Positions 11,716 through 23,179 of a DNA stretch of 64,000 nt are shown piece after piece. Both the position numbers and the translations under genes were made by a program. How positions within the stretch are numbered: the stretch's first letter is position 1; every line of letters starts with the position of its first letter. Origin of the DNA: Capronia americana (taxonomy: Eukaryota; Ascomycota; Eurotiomycetes; Chaetothyriales; Herpotrichiellaceae); NCBI GenBank assembly GCA_016110215.1, contig JADWQD010000022.1, positions 186,001-250,000 on the forward strand. The letters run 5' to 3'. Under the pieces are notes generated by a model. The model was not told the origin of the DNA, ran no database searches, and saw only the letters and a program-made list of their open reading frames with translations.

Positions 11716-12471
11716 CGTGGGGTTGAGAGAGCGGTACAGAGTCGAAGGTTGCTGTTCTTGCTTTGTTGGAAAGAGCTGGGGAGAAGTGAAGGATACCCTG
11801 GGCCCTTTTGTACTTCTTCATCCTCCGCCATGTCTCTTGCCATTGGAAGATCCGCCTGTGTACTTTGTTCTGCTGGTCTCCTGTGCAATGCTATTTCGAG
11901 GTGACGAGACTGTGACTTACTTGGGCAATACCCATCAACGAGCCAAGTGGAAGGCTGGGCGATCTGGAGTGAAGGAGACGCCAGTACCGATCCGGTCTCT
12001 ACTTGGTCTGCTCTGCATTAGCGCATGCAAGCCAAGGTTCGGGGCGACAACGCTGGACCGGCACAGGACCTAGGACATTGTGGGGAATATCGCTTACTAC
12101 CGACGTGTTGAGGTTCCGAACCCCGGTAAGGAGCATCTGCTATCGCTTACGAGACTCAATCCAGAGGCCTGTGCATAGCAATAGGAGCTAGAAAGGGGAA
12201 AGCTTACTTTGGAGCCGCATTATACCGTGCGTGTGATGCTCCTAGGCAGGAAGAGCGGGACCAGAGGCAGGTCCTGACGACACTGGTCGCTTGCGCCTGA
12301 AGTGACGCCGCAAAATTTGATCCTTGCCTGCTACTGCAATACGACCTTCAGTGCCGCTGGGACGTCAAGTTTTCGGTTCTGATTCTCAAAGCCTGCAGCA
12401 GTTTTGGTCTGCAAAGGTGTTCGCGTGCGGGTGTTTCTGGGGCGGCATTTGTAGATGGGTCTTCGTTCCTG
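11716..12471. other. Intergenic region
   Basis: Upstream flank of the minus-strand gene starting at 11715 and downstream flank of the kinase-like gene. The plus-strand open frames crossing it have no recognisable content. Confidence 0.5.
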
Positions 12472-14098
12472 CTACTCAATATGGGGCTTCGGGTCCTCTC
12501 CGTGGAGAAAGTCGCCACTAGACAGCTGCTCAGCAGCAAACGCCTCTCTCAGTCGATCTTTGTATCTTGCCTCCTCATCAACCTTTGCTTGGATAACAGC
12601 CGCAGCGCCGACACTCCAGTACGGAGCGACGATTTGGTCAAACAGCCGCATGCTGCAATGGTCCGGACAGAATAATGGTTGCAGGTGCTCGTTGAAGAGT
12701 CGATAGAGCCCTTTCGGACTGTTGGCTGCATGGAAGTACCAGAAGCTTCCGATCTCCCAACACCTCCTCATGAGTGGTGTTTGATACAAGACCGGCCCAC
12801 GCGTTTGTCTCTCTTCTTGTTCGAAGCTGTCTAGGTACTCGCTCGCCATTTGGCTGAACGTGTTCAGGGGTTCTCCGGACTCGATTTCGTCCACAGCACG
12901 CCCGGATAGCCAATAAGGAGGACATTGGAATTCAATTGGTAGTGAACACGCCCATTCCAAGTCGATCAGAGAAGTGACATGCCCGTTGTCGTCCACGTAA
13001 ATATTACTCGGGTGCAAGTCTGTGAGAGTAAAAACAAAGGGCCCGTGCCGATATCTCGGATTGAGAAAATGATGCAACGTGGCACGCATCATCGTCAACG
13101 CCGCCATTTGCTGTTCGCCATCGTCCTGATCATGTATCGAATTCGGTTGATGGTAGATGCGTTGATCGTGACACGCCAGGAGATCGAGAACATAGGGCTC
13201 GACTGCTGAGTAGGTAGTTTTCCGATCAATCGTGGTAGGAACGCCCTCGTTCTCCAAGGACTGCAGACGCAGAGTCAGGGGGCGATTGGTCAGGGTGATC
13301 TGTCCTTGGTCATCGAAGATCACGGAGCCAATCCGTGGGAGCGGATGTTTGTTTAGTGAAAGCATGATCCGGGCCAGGTCATGGAAAAGGTTGGAACGAC
13401 GAGTAATGTCGTGGCGGAAGGAATGCCAGCAGGTCGACAGCATATCTCCTTGGTCAACCCGGCCGATGATGATGTACCCGGCGCTGAAGCTATCGACATA
13501 TCGTCGACGAATATATCGACCCGGGGGAGGTATTCGCAGCAATGAAAACAGGGTCCGCTTCATCGACCACATAAGACGAGTGAGGCGAGGAACATTTTCG
13601 AGCGCTGTGTACTAAGAGAAGTGTCGGCGAGGCGCATGGGCGGAGGAACATTGGACTTACTCGTTGGCCGTTTGGGAATCCAAATGCAAAGAGAGGAGGA
13701 ATCGGGATGTCAGGACAATTCTGTTGGATCCAGATATATGAAGCAACCTCACATCGAAGCTTCTCGTCTACATTGCCGGGAGAGTTTCTCTCCCCAACTT
13801 TATACGGCAGTGGGATCCTGACGAACACTGCACGTACTTTCGAGGGCGGACTGATATACACCGGGATACAGACGTTGAAGCTGCCGGACAGCCAAGTCCC
13901 CTCATCACCCGCCCGACATTCGCTGACGCCAAGGTGAAATGACACGATGGCCTCTATTTCACTCTTCTGGGCGGAGAGGTATTTCCAAAACTCTTTTCGT
14001 TGCCGGGGATATTCAATCTGAGCGAGTATGTTATCGTCATCGTCGAGCGCTTCATCTAGTGTGATCTGCCTCCTCAGGAGCGGTAATTGGTTCGGCAT
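12472..14098 (-). CDS. Aminoglycoside-phosphotransferase-fold (APH family) kinase-like protein
   Basis: Model complement(join(12472..13611, 13661..14098)), 525 residues. The 49-nt intron (GTAAGT...CTTAG) joins NGQR to YTALENVP in phase 0. The catalytic loop is clear around residues 343-364: TDLHPSN followed by a metal-binding IDLEWA (Asp344, Asn349, Asp363), as in the APH/choline-kinase superfamily (Pfam PF01636). Such proteins phosphorylate small molecules or occasionally proteins; fungi carry many uncharacterised copies, often in subtelomeric or accessory DNA, and no substrate can be named. The ATG at 14098 was chosen because the in-frame extension to 14212 starts with TTG and adds a non-conserved hydrophobic leader. 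It lies about 0.8 kb from the gene ending at 9409, on the same strand. Confidence 0.88.
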
Positions 14099-15724
14099 GC
14101 TGGGTTCGATAGACGTCAATAAGAGCAACCGCACTGATAATTTACTGCCATAGAGTGAGATGATGGGCAGAGCTGCAGTTTGGTCCTCAGCGTAAACAAC
14201 TTTACGAAACAAGGAATACGCGTAGCTGTTCGATGGCTAGAGTAAGTGAACTTGCTCAATACTGCGGATGTCACTGTAGAAGGGCGGCAGGCGCGCACTT
14301 TCCAAGTTGCGGGCATAGCGCGGTGGGCGCGTTAGGTGCCCCGTCCGGCTAGATACTGGGCGGGTAGTGAAGGCAATAGGGCTATAGTAGGGCAGGATGG
14401 GCGGCTAGCAAGGTGGCCTGGGGAGCCCGGTCAGCCCCGCCAATTCTACTCAGTAAAATAGTTCACCCAACAAGGTTTCCGAGTTACATCTTCGCCATCC
14501 TAGCCATCCTAGCAACAAATGGTTCGAGAGTCAAGCACTCGGTCCAGTCGACAGAGAATGGCCGAAAGTCGAAGGTCAATTCCCCTATCATTTCTTCGCC
14601 TTTCCACCTCGTTTCTTCCTGGCTTCCTCCCCGGAAGATAGTACCTGGCCACCAGCTGCTTGAGCACCATCCATGATCCTTTGTGAAGGGAGTGTAGTAT
14701 TGTCGGCCACCCTCTTTCCTCTGGCTCTCTGCGCCTCTTCCCCCGATGTCTGGAGAGTCAATAGCTGTTGATTGTGGTCTTTCACCTGTAAATCTCTGGA
14801 GCGCTCCATATTACCAGTCGTCCGTTTTTCTGAGGATTCCCTAGCTTACCGTTCAGATGCCCAGAACCCTGCAGGATAACCAGGTTTGTGCTCTTTCAAA
14901 GCATAGTATACACCGTGCTCTCTTGATTCCGCCGTGTAATAGTCCCTCAACTTGTTCTCGTCAATCTCCCAGAGGTGAACTGTAGACATGATGAGATGCC
15001 GAACGTGTCAGGCACGATCATGGGAGATGACCCAAACCGCTGTGGTGAATTGCACTGTTGTAGCAACAGCGGGGGTATGCGGCGGCCAAAGACACTCTCG
15101 ACGCACGAGTTGCAGATACGAAGTCGCGAGGGTCACGCAGAGGCAGGCGGGACCACAGTCCAAAGCACCTATTTAAACCCGCGATAGGGCCACTACTTGC
15201 ATCATCATCTTCTTCTTCAGCAATCTATACAGGAAGGTGTACGCGGAAGCGGAGGCTACAGGCCGTCTGAGCAGCCATCAGGATTGGGATCAAGACAGGA
15301 CAGGAGATGCGCCTTCCTCACGGCTCGCCCCTTCATGCTCGCCCATACCTGCTCTGTCCCAGACCGACAGCTCTCATACTCACTGACAAAGTCGGATGCG
15401 CGAGGTCCAGCACCCTTTTCCCTTCCTCACCTTGCTTTCCGGACCATTGGTGGTTCTCGCCGAGACAGACGATCACGTTCTCGAACTTTATGAGAGAAGT
15501 CTTCCACGAGAACCCGGTCAAGTGACGCCCCTTCTTGCTGCTTTCCATCGAAGTGTGTAGCCGGGAGAGATGTCACCGAGCCGGTTGCTTGAGCCTTGTC
15601 ATTCTGTGTGTGGGTGCTGTTCTTCACACCCGTAGTCTTGAATCTGCCGTTCATGGCGCTGCACAATCATTCATTCACTGTTTCCTCCATCGAGAGATAT
15701 GTCTTTCGTTTCCCAGACCATCCA
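14099..15724. other. Intergenic region
   Basis: No gene supported. Short open frames on both strands show no motif. The C/T-rich 15.2-15.7 kb part lies beyond the 3' end of EMC6. Confidence 0.45.
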
Positions 15725-16194
15725 TCATCGAATAACGCCCCCAACTCCGGCCCATCCCAGGACGAACCCGCTCAAGGCCTCTGTGGTCAATCCGCCGCCA
15801 AACCAAATCTCCCTCCACGCGCCCGTGCCCTGATTTCTCCCCGGTTTCCCATCCTCGTTTAACCCTCTGCTGCCCGCAGTGCCGGCAAAGTATCTCTGCG
15901 GTGTGCCCTTGGCGAGGAGGAAGTAGAACAACAAGGAAATCAATGTGTTGGAGAAGAGGTAGAAGGCGAAGCCGTAGAGCGATTCAAGCCCAAGGATACC
16001 GGCGGCGATGCCCAAGAGAAGGCCGGATATAGAGCGGATATTGGAGAGGATCTAGCATGTCACAACGTATCAATAGAGATTCCTGACGTTGGAACAGCAT
16101 GTAGACGGGATGCACATACGCGGGTGTTGTGTTGGATGGATTCGGGCACGAGGGGATCCAGGAGCAGGGAAAGTTCTTGCGGTGAGGCTGGCAT
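15725..16194 (-). CDS. EMC6: ER membrane protein complex subunit 6
   Basis: Model complement(join(15725..16051, 16120..16194)), 133 residues. The 68-nt intron runs GTATGT...GCTAG; exon 1 codes 25 residues and exon 2 starts ILSNIRSISGLLLG. EMC6 is a small multi-pass subunit of the EMC insertase, which places tail-anchored and multi-pass proteins into the ER membrane. The family signature is clear: GIAAGILGLESLYGFAFY, then FSNTLISLLFYFLLA and a final hydrophobic segment (ALSGFVLGWAGVGG), matching the three-helix topology of the EMC6/Rab5-interacting family. A Gly/Asn-rich hydrophilic insert (about residues 85-105) makes it somewhat longer than the roughly 110-residue animal protein. The ATG at 16194 gives the short hydrophilic N-terminus expected. 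Confidence 0.93.
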
Positions 16195-16873
16195 GATGGA
16201 TGTTGAGGGGGGTTGCAGTTCTGATCTCAAGTCGAATGCGAGGCCGCTGCTGGTTTCCTAGCACCGTTGGCCGCAAGTTGCGCTGCGATGAATCTTCAGG
16301 TTGATTCTTTGATGCTTGGCTCAAGTGGGTCTCGGGCTGTCCAGTAAGAACTAGCAAGGCTCCGCGGCGAGGCTGACCCCAGCCTACTAGTCCAAAATTA
16401 TACGCGGCGGTCGCACAGGCACGCAGTGTGTAGTTCATTCGATAATCAAGTTTAAGTTTTCCTTTTGTTCAACTAACATGTTCACATAAAAGACTCGTAT
16501 GTGGTGTTCGCTTATCTCATCACGCTATATCAAAACGTGAACTCGTCATGCCTGGACCGGACAGCCATCTGCAAGGGAAGTGTGAGACAAGAGTCCGTGT
16601 TGTGCCGGCCTTGATGGATACATTAGTAGAGTTCGGACCACGCACACACTATCAGAAGTGGCCACACGGGCGTGTCCCCTGCCGAAATGCCGGATTGAAG
16701 CAGGACATAGGTGCATGACGACGCGATCAAGATCGATAAGTCACCCCTTTCTTTCCTTCCTGCTCGTGAACCCAGCGTTTGAGGGGAGATGTGTCCTCCG
16801 GGAGCTTATGTTCCACATGCGCTTTTTCAGTCGTTTCGCTCGAGGACGCCGGCGTGGAGGATGACTCGCTTCC
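16195..16873. other. Intergenic region (EMC6 promoter and VTS1 3' flank)
   Basis: No gene seen. The part next to 16194 should contain the EMC6 promoter; the part next to 16873 is the 3' UTR of VTS1. Confidence 0.45.
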
Positions 16874-18774
16874 CTAAAGCTTGCCTTCCGCCTGGGCCTC
16901 TTTCACTTGTTCAAAAACCTGAATCCCAATTAGCATTCAACTTGCAGCTTGGTCTTTCTCTGGCTTACCTTGAGCATCTTGTTTCGCGCACCCAGAGCAT
17001 TGACGCCGCGAGCATCAAGTCCTTTGTCATCCAGTTGAATGAGCTCTTCCCAGCTCAAGTCCTTCAGATTGTCCGTATATTTGTGCAACCTTAATGATCG
17101 AAGCCACGATGGAATGTCCTTTAGCAAGTTCACATCGGTCGGGTCTTCAGGAGGTTTACTACTACCTCGCCTGCCCCTGGGCGACCGTCCACGATTGATC
17201 TCGGAATGGTCAGACAGATAGCCTTCACCACCCGAACCAAATATTCCAGTCGGAGGAACCATGCCGGGCATGCCTGCACCCATCATAATTGGCGTCCCGT
17301 CGTATGCGGCCAAGAATCCATTATGCTGAGGAGAGGCAAAAGCCGTCTGTCCAAGGGGAGTCTGCAACGGGAGACCAGGAGAGTTAGGTCGAGAGCGGCG
17401 TCCTTGAGCTGCAACAATCTGTTGCGCTTGGATCGCCGCCACCTGTTGAGCATTCAGGATCTGGCCATGATCATTAACCATGATAGTATTGATGCCTGGA
17501 ATCCCGGAAGCTGTCATTCCAGGTGTCAACGGCGGCTGATTCGGTGGCTGAGGCTCGTTAGACCTAGCACGTCTATACTTCTTGACGTCGTCTAAAGCGA
17601 TGCGGTTGTTCACGGTGGACAAAGCCGCAAGCTTCATGGCTGTTGCATTAGCCACCATTTCACTATGGGACTGAGTTTGGTTGAAGTTGGGGACCATCGG
17701 GGTGTTGGTCATGGAAGCCCAGCTTTGATTTCCCACGTTGTAGGGAGACAGAAGCGGGTACTCGCTCGACGCTGGGTCCGGCGCAGTCAAAGTAGTACTC
17801 TGAATGTTGCCACCCGTCAGTCCCAGCGGGCGCGGAGAACGAAGGGCACCAGCGGACGGAGGTTGACTGAACTGCCCCATTGGCTGTTGCAGTGATTGTT
17901 GACCGGATGACGATTTGGGTCTGGAAATAGGAGGCTGGTGAGATTCTCCTCCGCCTTGACGCCAGCTCATCGCATCAGTCTTCGATTCCCTCGGGGCAGA
18001 TATCGTGGGCGCCACAAGTGAGCTACGGTCGCCCACTACTGTGCTGTTCCGGTTGGATGGCGGCTGATTTCCGGTATGCTGGGCATACTCGGCCTTTTGC
18101 TGTTGGATTGCAGCCACAGCATCCGGAAACATGGCGTGAATAGTCGACTGGTCCAGACCCGAGTTGCGCTTATTACCTGCAGGAGAGACTGGCGGACGAG
18201 TCAGAGAAGTCCTACGGTCATCCACATTCAACTTGGACATGGCATCGCTGAGTCGGCTTGACATGGCATCCTTTTCACCGAAGTTTGCAGGAGATAGGAC
18301 ACCGGAGATCGGATGGCTTTTCGACATCTGATTGAGGACCTGGGCAAAGAAGCGTTGCTGCATTTGAGTGGTTTGCTGGATCAGGGCGTAGGTGGCAGCC
18401 GTGCGCTCAGCCTCGCTCAGAACTCGAAACCATTGCTCAATTGCGCTCAGCTCATCTTTGAAATCCTGGTCGAGTGTTGCCGCCGCCATCTCTTCCAACA
18501 TGGTCTCATACTGTTCGATGTCCTGAATCCACTGCTCGCCCAATTTGCTCGAGTCGTCCATGCTTCCTTGTTGAGATTGTTGGTTGTACAAAACTTCGGA
18601 GGCGGGGCGGATGGAACGCGCCGAGAGAGGAGAAGTGAAGGACATGTCGGCAGAGGAACGGACAGGCTGGTTATGAGGGCCGGACGTGCCGACGGTCCTG
18701 GAGGAGGGAGGGCGCAGTGAGGTCTTGGAAGCCTCGGGGGTGCTGTTCCTGTTGCCGATGATATTGCTTGCCAT
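16874..18774 (-). CDS. VTS1: Vts1/Smaug SAM-domain RNA-binding protein
   Basis: Model complement(join(16874..16918, 16969..18774)), 616 residues. Vts1 binds stem-loops with a CNGG-type loop in mRNA and recruits the Ccr4-Not deadenylase. The SAM domain is at about residues 548-602 (SWLRSLRLHKYTDNLKDL...LGARNKMLK), at the extreme C-terminus as usual. The 50-nt intron (GTAAGC...TTCAG) right after MLK is supported because exon 2 restores the family ending VFEQVKEAQAEGKL; reading through the intron would give an unrelated tail. The remainder is low-complexity Ser/Pro/Gln, with a helical N-terminal domain (about 70-160, QWIQDIEQYETMLEE...) seen in fungal Vts1 proteins. The frame is open 71 codons further upstream but has no ATG there, so the start at 18774 is preferred. 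Confidence 0.95.
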
Positions 18775-20277
18775 TGCGGGCTTTTGTAGAGGCGCGTCCA
18801 CGGTCGGGTACCACAAAGTGCGATGACTGACGGAGACGCTGGCCTGGGTAGAACGGGGGGACTGAGTGGTCGAAGAAGGCGGGATGGTCACACAGGCGGG
18901 ATCTAGTAAATCATTGGAGGTCGATTGGGAAGCTTGATGTGACAGTCGGTCGTACAGCAGTCGATTGGATCCAGTCCAAGGCAACAACGGAGGGCGATGG
19001 CAAAAGGAATGTCGAGAACGCGCTTGTCACGAACCGAAGATCCGCGCAGCAACTTCGAAGCAGAATGTGAAGCAGCGCTCGTTGGTGGGAGGTGGCGGTA
19101 CAGTTGCTCGAGGTGTCTCAGACACGACGACGACGTGAGCCGAACCGGATTAAACTACTGTAATAGACGCGTGGTATGTAAGCAGGCGATGGTGAGTACG
19201 GGAAACAAGGCAGATAAATCGAGATCCGTCAAAAGAATACACCCCCTAACAGGCGAATAGAGGCTCAGAAGCAGGGAGAGATCAGGAGAATAAAAAGTGA
19301 ACTTGGAAAGTCGGGAGCTGAAATAAGACACAGTGAAAATTAACACGGCTCGAGCGTGTAAAGTGCCTAGTTGGTGCGAGCAGGTGGAACCTTGATCTTC
19401 GAGGGCCGACAAGGCTCATCCGGAATACGCAGTGTGCAATCGAGGCGTCGAATTGGCCTGGAGATTGATTGCTTGATGCCCGGATACTCCTAAGCCGGAA
19501 GCCTGGAGGAGCTGAATCACGAGCGTTTCGTTTCCACATGGCAGCATTCAGCGGCCTGGACACCGAATAGGCGCTCGCTGACTGCAAGCCTACCGAGTAC
19601 AGTGGGCATGTCTGAGAGCCGCTTATAGCTTCGTATGGGCTCACGACCAACCGAAAGATTGCACTCCAACAGCGTGCGCCACACTGTGGCGCTCTTGTTA
19701 TTGGGTCGGTCGACCTGGTGGCAATGCTGCGGGTTCAAATAAACCAACATTTGAACATTGTCGTTCAGCTGGTTCAGATTTGCAATGCCGGAAACAGAGA
19801 CTGTTTTCAGAAGAAATTATTTGGATGCAGGAAGTCGATCACTGGGCGGCTCATTCGCTGGCACACACACATCAGATCACCGGAATCAGAGGTGAGACGC
19901 AGGTTAAGGCATTGACCAAAACTTTAGCCGTTGGGCATTTTTCTTCCTTGCGGAAGATGAAGATATCTCCTGTTCAACTGCCTGGCCATATGAAAGCAGT
20001 TTGATTCCTTTGTGCCAACATGCAACCTGGCCAATTCGCTCGACAGGTAGATGCAATGTAATCGATCAAGGTCACTGTATACCTCGACGTCGGTTATGTC
20101 CACTGTGGTCCAAAGGTCCCGTTTTCATTCATAGCGAAGAAACCTCAACGTATTCCACTGCAGCGCGAAGAAGATGGAGGACCATAATTCTGCATCGCTG
20201 TGGTGTGTTCTGCCCAAGCCTTCCCTTCCATTTTGTACAGAAGCTGTCATGTCGAGCGGAGATCTTGCAAGGTGAAT
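18775..20277. other. Intergenic region (VTS1 promoter/leader and TIM9 3' flank)
   Basis: The minus-strand frame of VTS1 stays open to about 18987 without an ATG, so this is leader or an unmodelled upstream exon. No other gene is supported. Confidence 0.45.
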
Positions 20278-20678
20278 TTATCTCCCTGGTAATTGGCCTG
20301 ATTGCATCATGGCCGCATTCTGCTCTTGGAATCTTGCACCTAATCTTTCGGATCCCTTGAGGAACTTATCGACACATCGCATCACACATCCTTCTTCCCT
20401 CGAGATCAGTGATTTGGTGGTAAAGTCGTTGACGCAGTCGTCGAAACAGCGCTGAACGAGGTTTGAATATGTCTGCCATGTGCGACTGGTTAGCATTGTT
20501 CACGTAATGAAGCGCCTTCCAAGTTGACGTGTCCTAGGGTTGTTCACCTTCATAAACTCCTTCAGTTGCTTCGCTTCCATGCGAGTATTAAGCTCTCGTT
20601 GTTCTGCGGGTGTGAGGCTGCGGGAAAGATCAGTGAGCCTGGGTGTTGGCACTTGGAATGATGTACCAACCCGTCCAT
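20278..20678 (-). CDS. TIM9: Mitochondrial intermembrane space chaperone Tim9
   Basis: Model complement(join(20278..20472, 20548..20617, 20671..20678)), 90 residues. With Tim10 it forms the hexamer that escorts carrier proteins across the intermembrane space to TIM22. The twin CX3C motifs are exact (CFDDC and CVMRC), and YSNLVQRCFDDC...DKFLKGSERL is diagnostic. Exon 1 is only 8 nt (ATGGACGG, donor GTTGGT). Joining it to exon 2 gives MDGLTPAEQRELN, the usual Tim9 N-terminus, so this tiny exon is well supported. The second intron (75 nt, GTGAAC...GGCAG) joins KEFMK to TYSNLV. It is head-to-head with the phosphatase gene at 20902 across 223 bp, so the two probably share a bidirectional promoter. 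Confidence 0.95.
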
Positions 20679-20901
20679 TGTGATGTAGAAGAATCCGATG
20701 ATGTAGCAACGAGTTCTGGCTGCAATAATTCCGTGGTAAATAAGTATTCAGAAGATGATACTTTAGGAAGAACACGCGAGCCGAGCGCGAGGCTCCGGCA
20801 AACCTGCCTCCAAACTGCGTGATGCTTTTCACATTCTGCCTCGCAGCGCCTGCTTTGGATTCTCTCAACACTGGACCTACGCCTCATTGCTCGGTCAGCC
20901 C
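20679..20901. promoter_or_regulatory. Probable bidirectional promoter between TIM9 and the phosphatase gene
   Basis: The 223 bp separate two divergent start codons (20678 minus, 20902 plus), so both upstream control regions must lie here or overlap the genes. No specific factor site is claimed. Confidence 0.5.
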
Positions 20902-21771
20902 ATGCATCTTTTCCTCATCCGCCATGGCGAGACCGAACACAACGTGGCCGGCCTTCTTGCTGGTGTCTCTGATTCCAGGCTGACAAACCATGGTGTGCTG
21001 CAAACGCAGAGACTAGGCCGCTACCTCACATCTCACCGCAACTTGAGATTCACCCAGATTTATGCCTCGGATTTGCAGCGTGCCTACATGACCGCCGGAG
21101 AGCTACAAAGACACCAAGCGCTGCAGTATCCATCTGGACAGGTGCCTGGCGTGGTCCAGCTCGACCTGCTTAGAGAGCAGAACTTTGGTTCTCTGGAACT
21201 CGTGCCGTGGACGTCGAGAAGAGCACAAAATACCTTGAATCCCAGGGCACCTGGTCCCACAGATCCCTCGTTCCAACCGCAAGAGACACCGGAGGCTATG
21301 ACTGATAGGGCTGAGGCGTTCCTGGCCGACTTCATCCATCCTCTGTTCGCTGCGGCCGATGATACTTCGAATACCACACAGGAATGTGTGGCCGTTGTGT
21401 CTCACGGGCTTTTCCTCTCTGTATTGTGGCAAACACTCCTCCGCAAATTCCATGCTGGCAGCGTGTCCCTCGGCTCAAATATCGAGGTTCCAAACCATGG
21501 TCGACCCCTGGAGCATCTACCGTCGTGGACCAACACCGGATTTCTAGAAGTTACCATCAAAAAGCCAATTGACAACCCCGCTGCAGTCACCTCTAAGCCT
21601 GCAATCCAGGATCAAGTCTCACCACCTCTGAAAGGCTTTTCGATGACGGTTCATGGTGTCAACACCAAAGACCATCTGCTTGATCTGAAGCGTGCACGTG
21701 GAGGATTGGGGTCCGCTGCTTATGATGCTAAGCAGCAGAGCCTCGATGGGTTCTTCAAGCGGCCTAACTGA
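20902..21771 (+). CDS. Histidine phosphatase (phosphoglycerate mutase-like) with a C-terminal PIP-box-like motif
   Basis: Intronless, 289 residues from the ATG at 20902; the frame is open further upstream only from a TTG. The branch-1 histidine phosphatase signature LIRHGETEHN is at residues 5-14 (catalytic His8), and the second catalytic histidine is in VVSHGLFLS. The domain covers about residues 1-215. The family includes phosphatases of sugar phosphates, nucleotides and proteins, so the substrate is not predictable. A basic extension follows and ends in QQSLDGFFKRPN. This matches the PCNA-interacting consensus QxxLxxFF exactly (Gln278, Leu281, Phe284, Phe285) with flanking basic residues, at the extreme C-terminus where such motifs usually work. 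This suggests, but does not prove, recruitment to replication or repair sites. Confidence 0.92.
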   Translation: MHLFLIRHGETEHNVAGLLAGVSDSRLTNHGVLQTQRLGRYLTSHRNLRFTQIYASDLQRAYMTAGELQRHQALQYPSGQVPGVVQLDLLREQNFGSLELVPWTSRRAQNTLNPRAPGPTDPSFQPQETPEAMTDRAEAFLADFIHPLFAAADDTSNTTQECVAVVSHGLFLSVLWQTLLRKFHAGSVSLGSNIEVPNHGRPLEHLPSWTNTGFLEVTIKKPIDNPAAVTSKPAIQDQVSPPLKGFSMTVHGVNTKDHLLDLKRARGGLGSAAYDAKQQSLDGFFKRPN

Positions 21772-23179
21772 ATCTGGGCTTGCGGCTGTCATGGAACTGC
21801 TCGATCTAGGAGATATTTCGAAAAAGGCATGTTTCCTGAAAAGCTAAGGGTTTACATTTGCCGGCAGCCCTTTTGTCCGTGTTGTGTCCTATCGGTCAAG
21901 ACTACAACCTTGTCCAGTCGGATATCGGATACGTCGGCCCTCTCATGGAAGCGGTACGTCTTTTCATATCCTTCTCGCTTTCTCCCTATTACCTGATGAA
22001 GCACAATTTCACACAGACCTGTTCTGAAAACCCATGTGGAAACGACATTATATGTACCAACTGCTGTCTGATCTTACCCCTCACCCGACATCGCTTCACG
22101 AATTCTAGTCCGCACGAGACTAACAGTTCCATTTGCAGGTGCGTGATTGTGAGACGTCCTCCACTAATATCTACTGTTGCTGTCTCGGTTTGTGCGAGTC
22201 ATCTAAGCTAAACGCCCCCCACAGACGGGGTGTGGGACTCGGTGTCACGAGTGCCGTAGAATCTGCTCAGTACCCGGTGTGTCGGGCAGCCATGTCCGTC
22301 ATGAGAACCATGATGAGGAGCAGAACATTCTTGGGGTCGAAAGAGGCGCGCAACTTTACTGTTATTGTACGAGTATGTAGATGATGGGGGTTGCAAGTTG
22401 CAACCAACAGTGGGAACAGGTGACCATCAAACTTGGAACATGCGCGGGCCTCGTCGTACACTGATTGGTTGAAGCGACGCGTGGTCCTCGCCAATTTGGG
22501 TGGCGGAAAATGGTGATCAGGGGGCGTCTCTTGGGGGGGCCACAGGGGGCCGTTGGGCCCTCGGGGGACTCGGACGGCTACTCCTTCTGACCAACTTGCA
22601 TAGTATAAGAATATCTTCTTTTCCTGATTTTACTTGTACTTTGTCCTGCTCAGAAGTCCCATGGCAGGCTGTCGCCATGACGATGTCAGGGCTATTCATT
22701 AATTCGGCGCAAACACCTCGGCGTCCATCCTTGGGGACAACTTGACGGCCCCGACTCCCTGCAAACTCAAGCGCGACGCAAGGCGCGTCGGAAGGCAACC
22801 ACCATGCCCCCTTTAGCCGTGCTGCCAGATTCATGTTCGCGATCAATCATCGATCCGACTGTGGAATTCCATAAAGTCATTATATGCCAATGGTCTGGGG
22901 GCAGTTTTCAAGAATCCCTGGCTTTTCTTCCTTCAAATTACGGAGCTGTCGCCGTACTCCTTCAGGATCCTCCAGCAGAATGCGAGTAAGCTCACTAAGA
23001 TTACACGGACTGCCCAAACATGAACGACCCAGGGACACCGTCCTGGTCGTGCCTTCCAAGAAGTATCAGCTGCCAAACGGACCATTACTCATAGGAACGA
23101 GGTTCTTCCCAAACCCGAGTCCCCTTGATCGATGGGCAATGAGACACTTGAATCCCCCAACGCCCAGCTGATGTCGTTG
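21772..23179. other. Intergenic region
   Basis: No gene supported. Short frames on both strands (around 21.86-22.5 kb) have no recognisable family. A G-rich run lies near 22.53-22.57 kb. Confidence 0.45.

Noticed and set aside
14099..14212. N-terminal extension of the APH-like kinase
   Set aside because: It would have to start at TTG; the ATG at 14098 is preferred and the extension shows no family sequence.
18775..18987. N-terminal extension of VTS1
   Set aside because: Frame is open but has no ATG before the upstream stop; treated as leader.
19729..19745. GGTTCAAATAAACC resembling a tRNA B box
   Set aside because: No matching A box or acceptor stem at the right distance; no tRNA fold found.
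22208..22494. Minus-strand frame with a hydrophobic stretch
   Set aside because: About 75 codons, no recognisable family, and no supporting splice partners.
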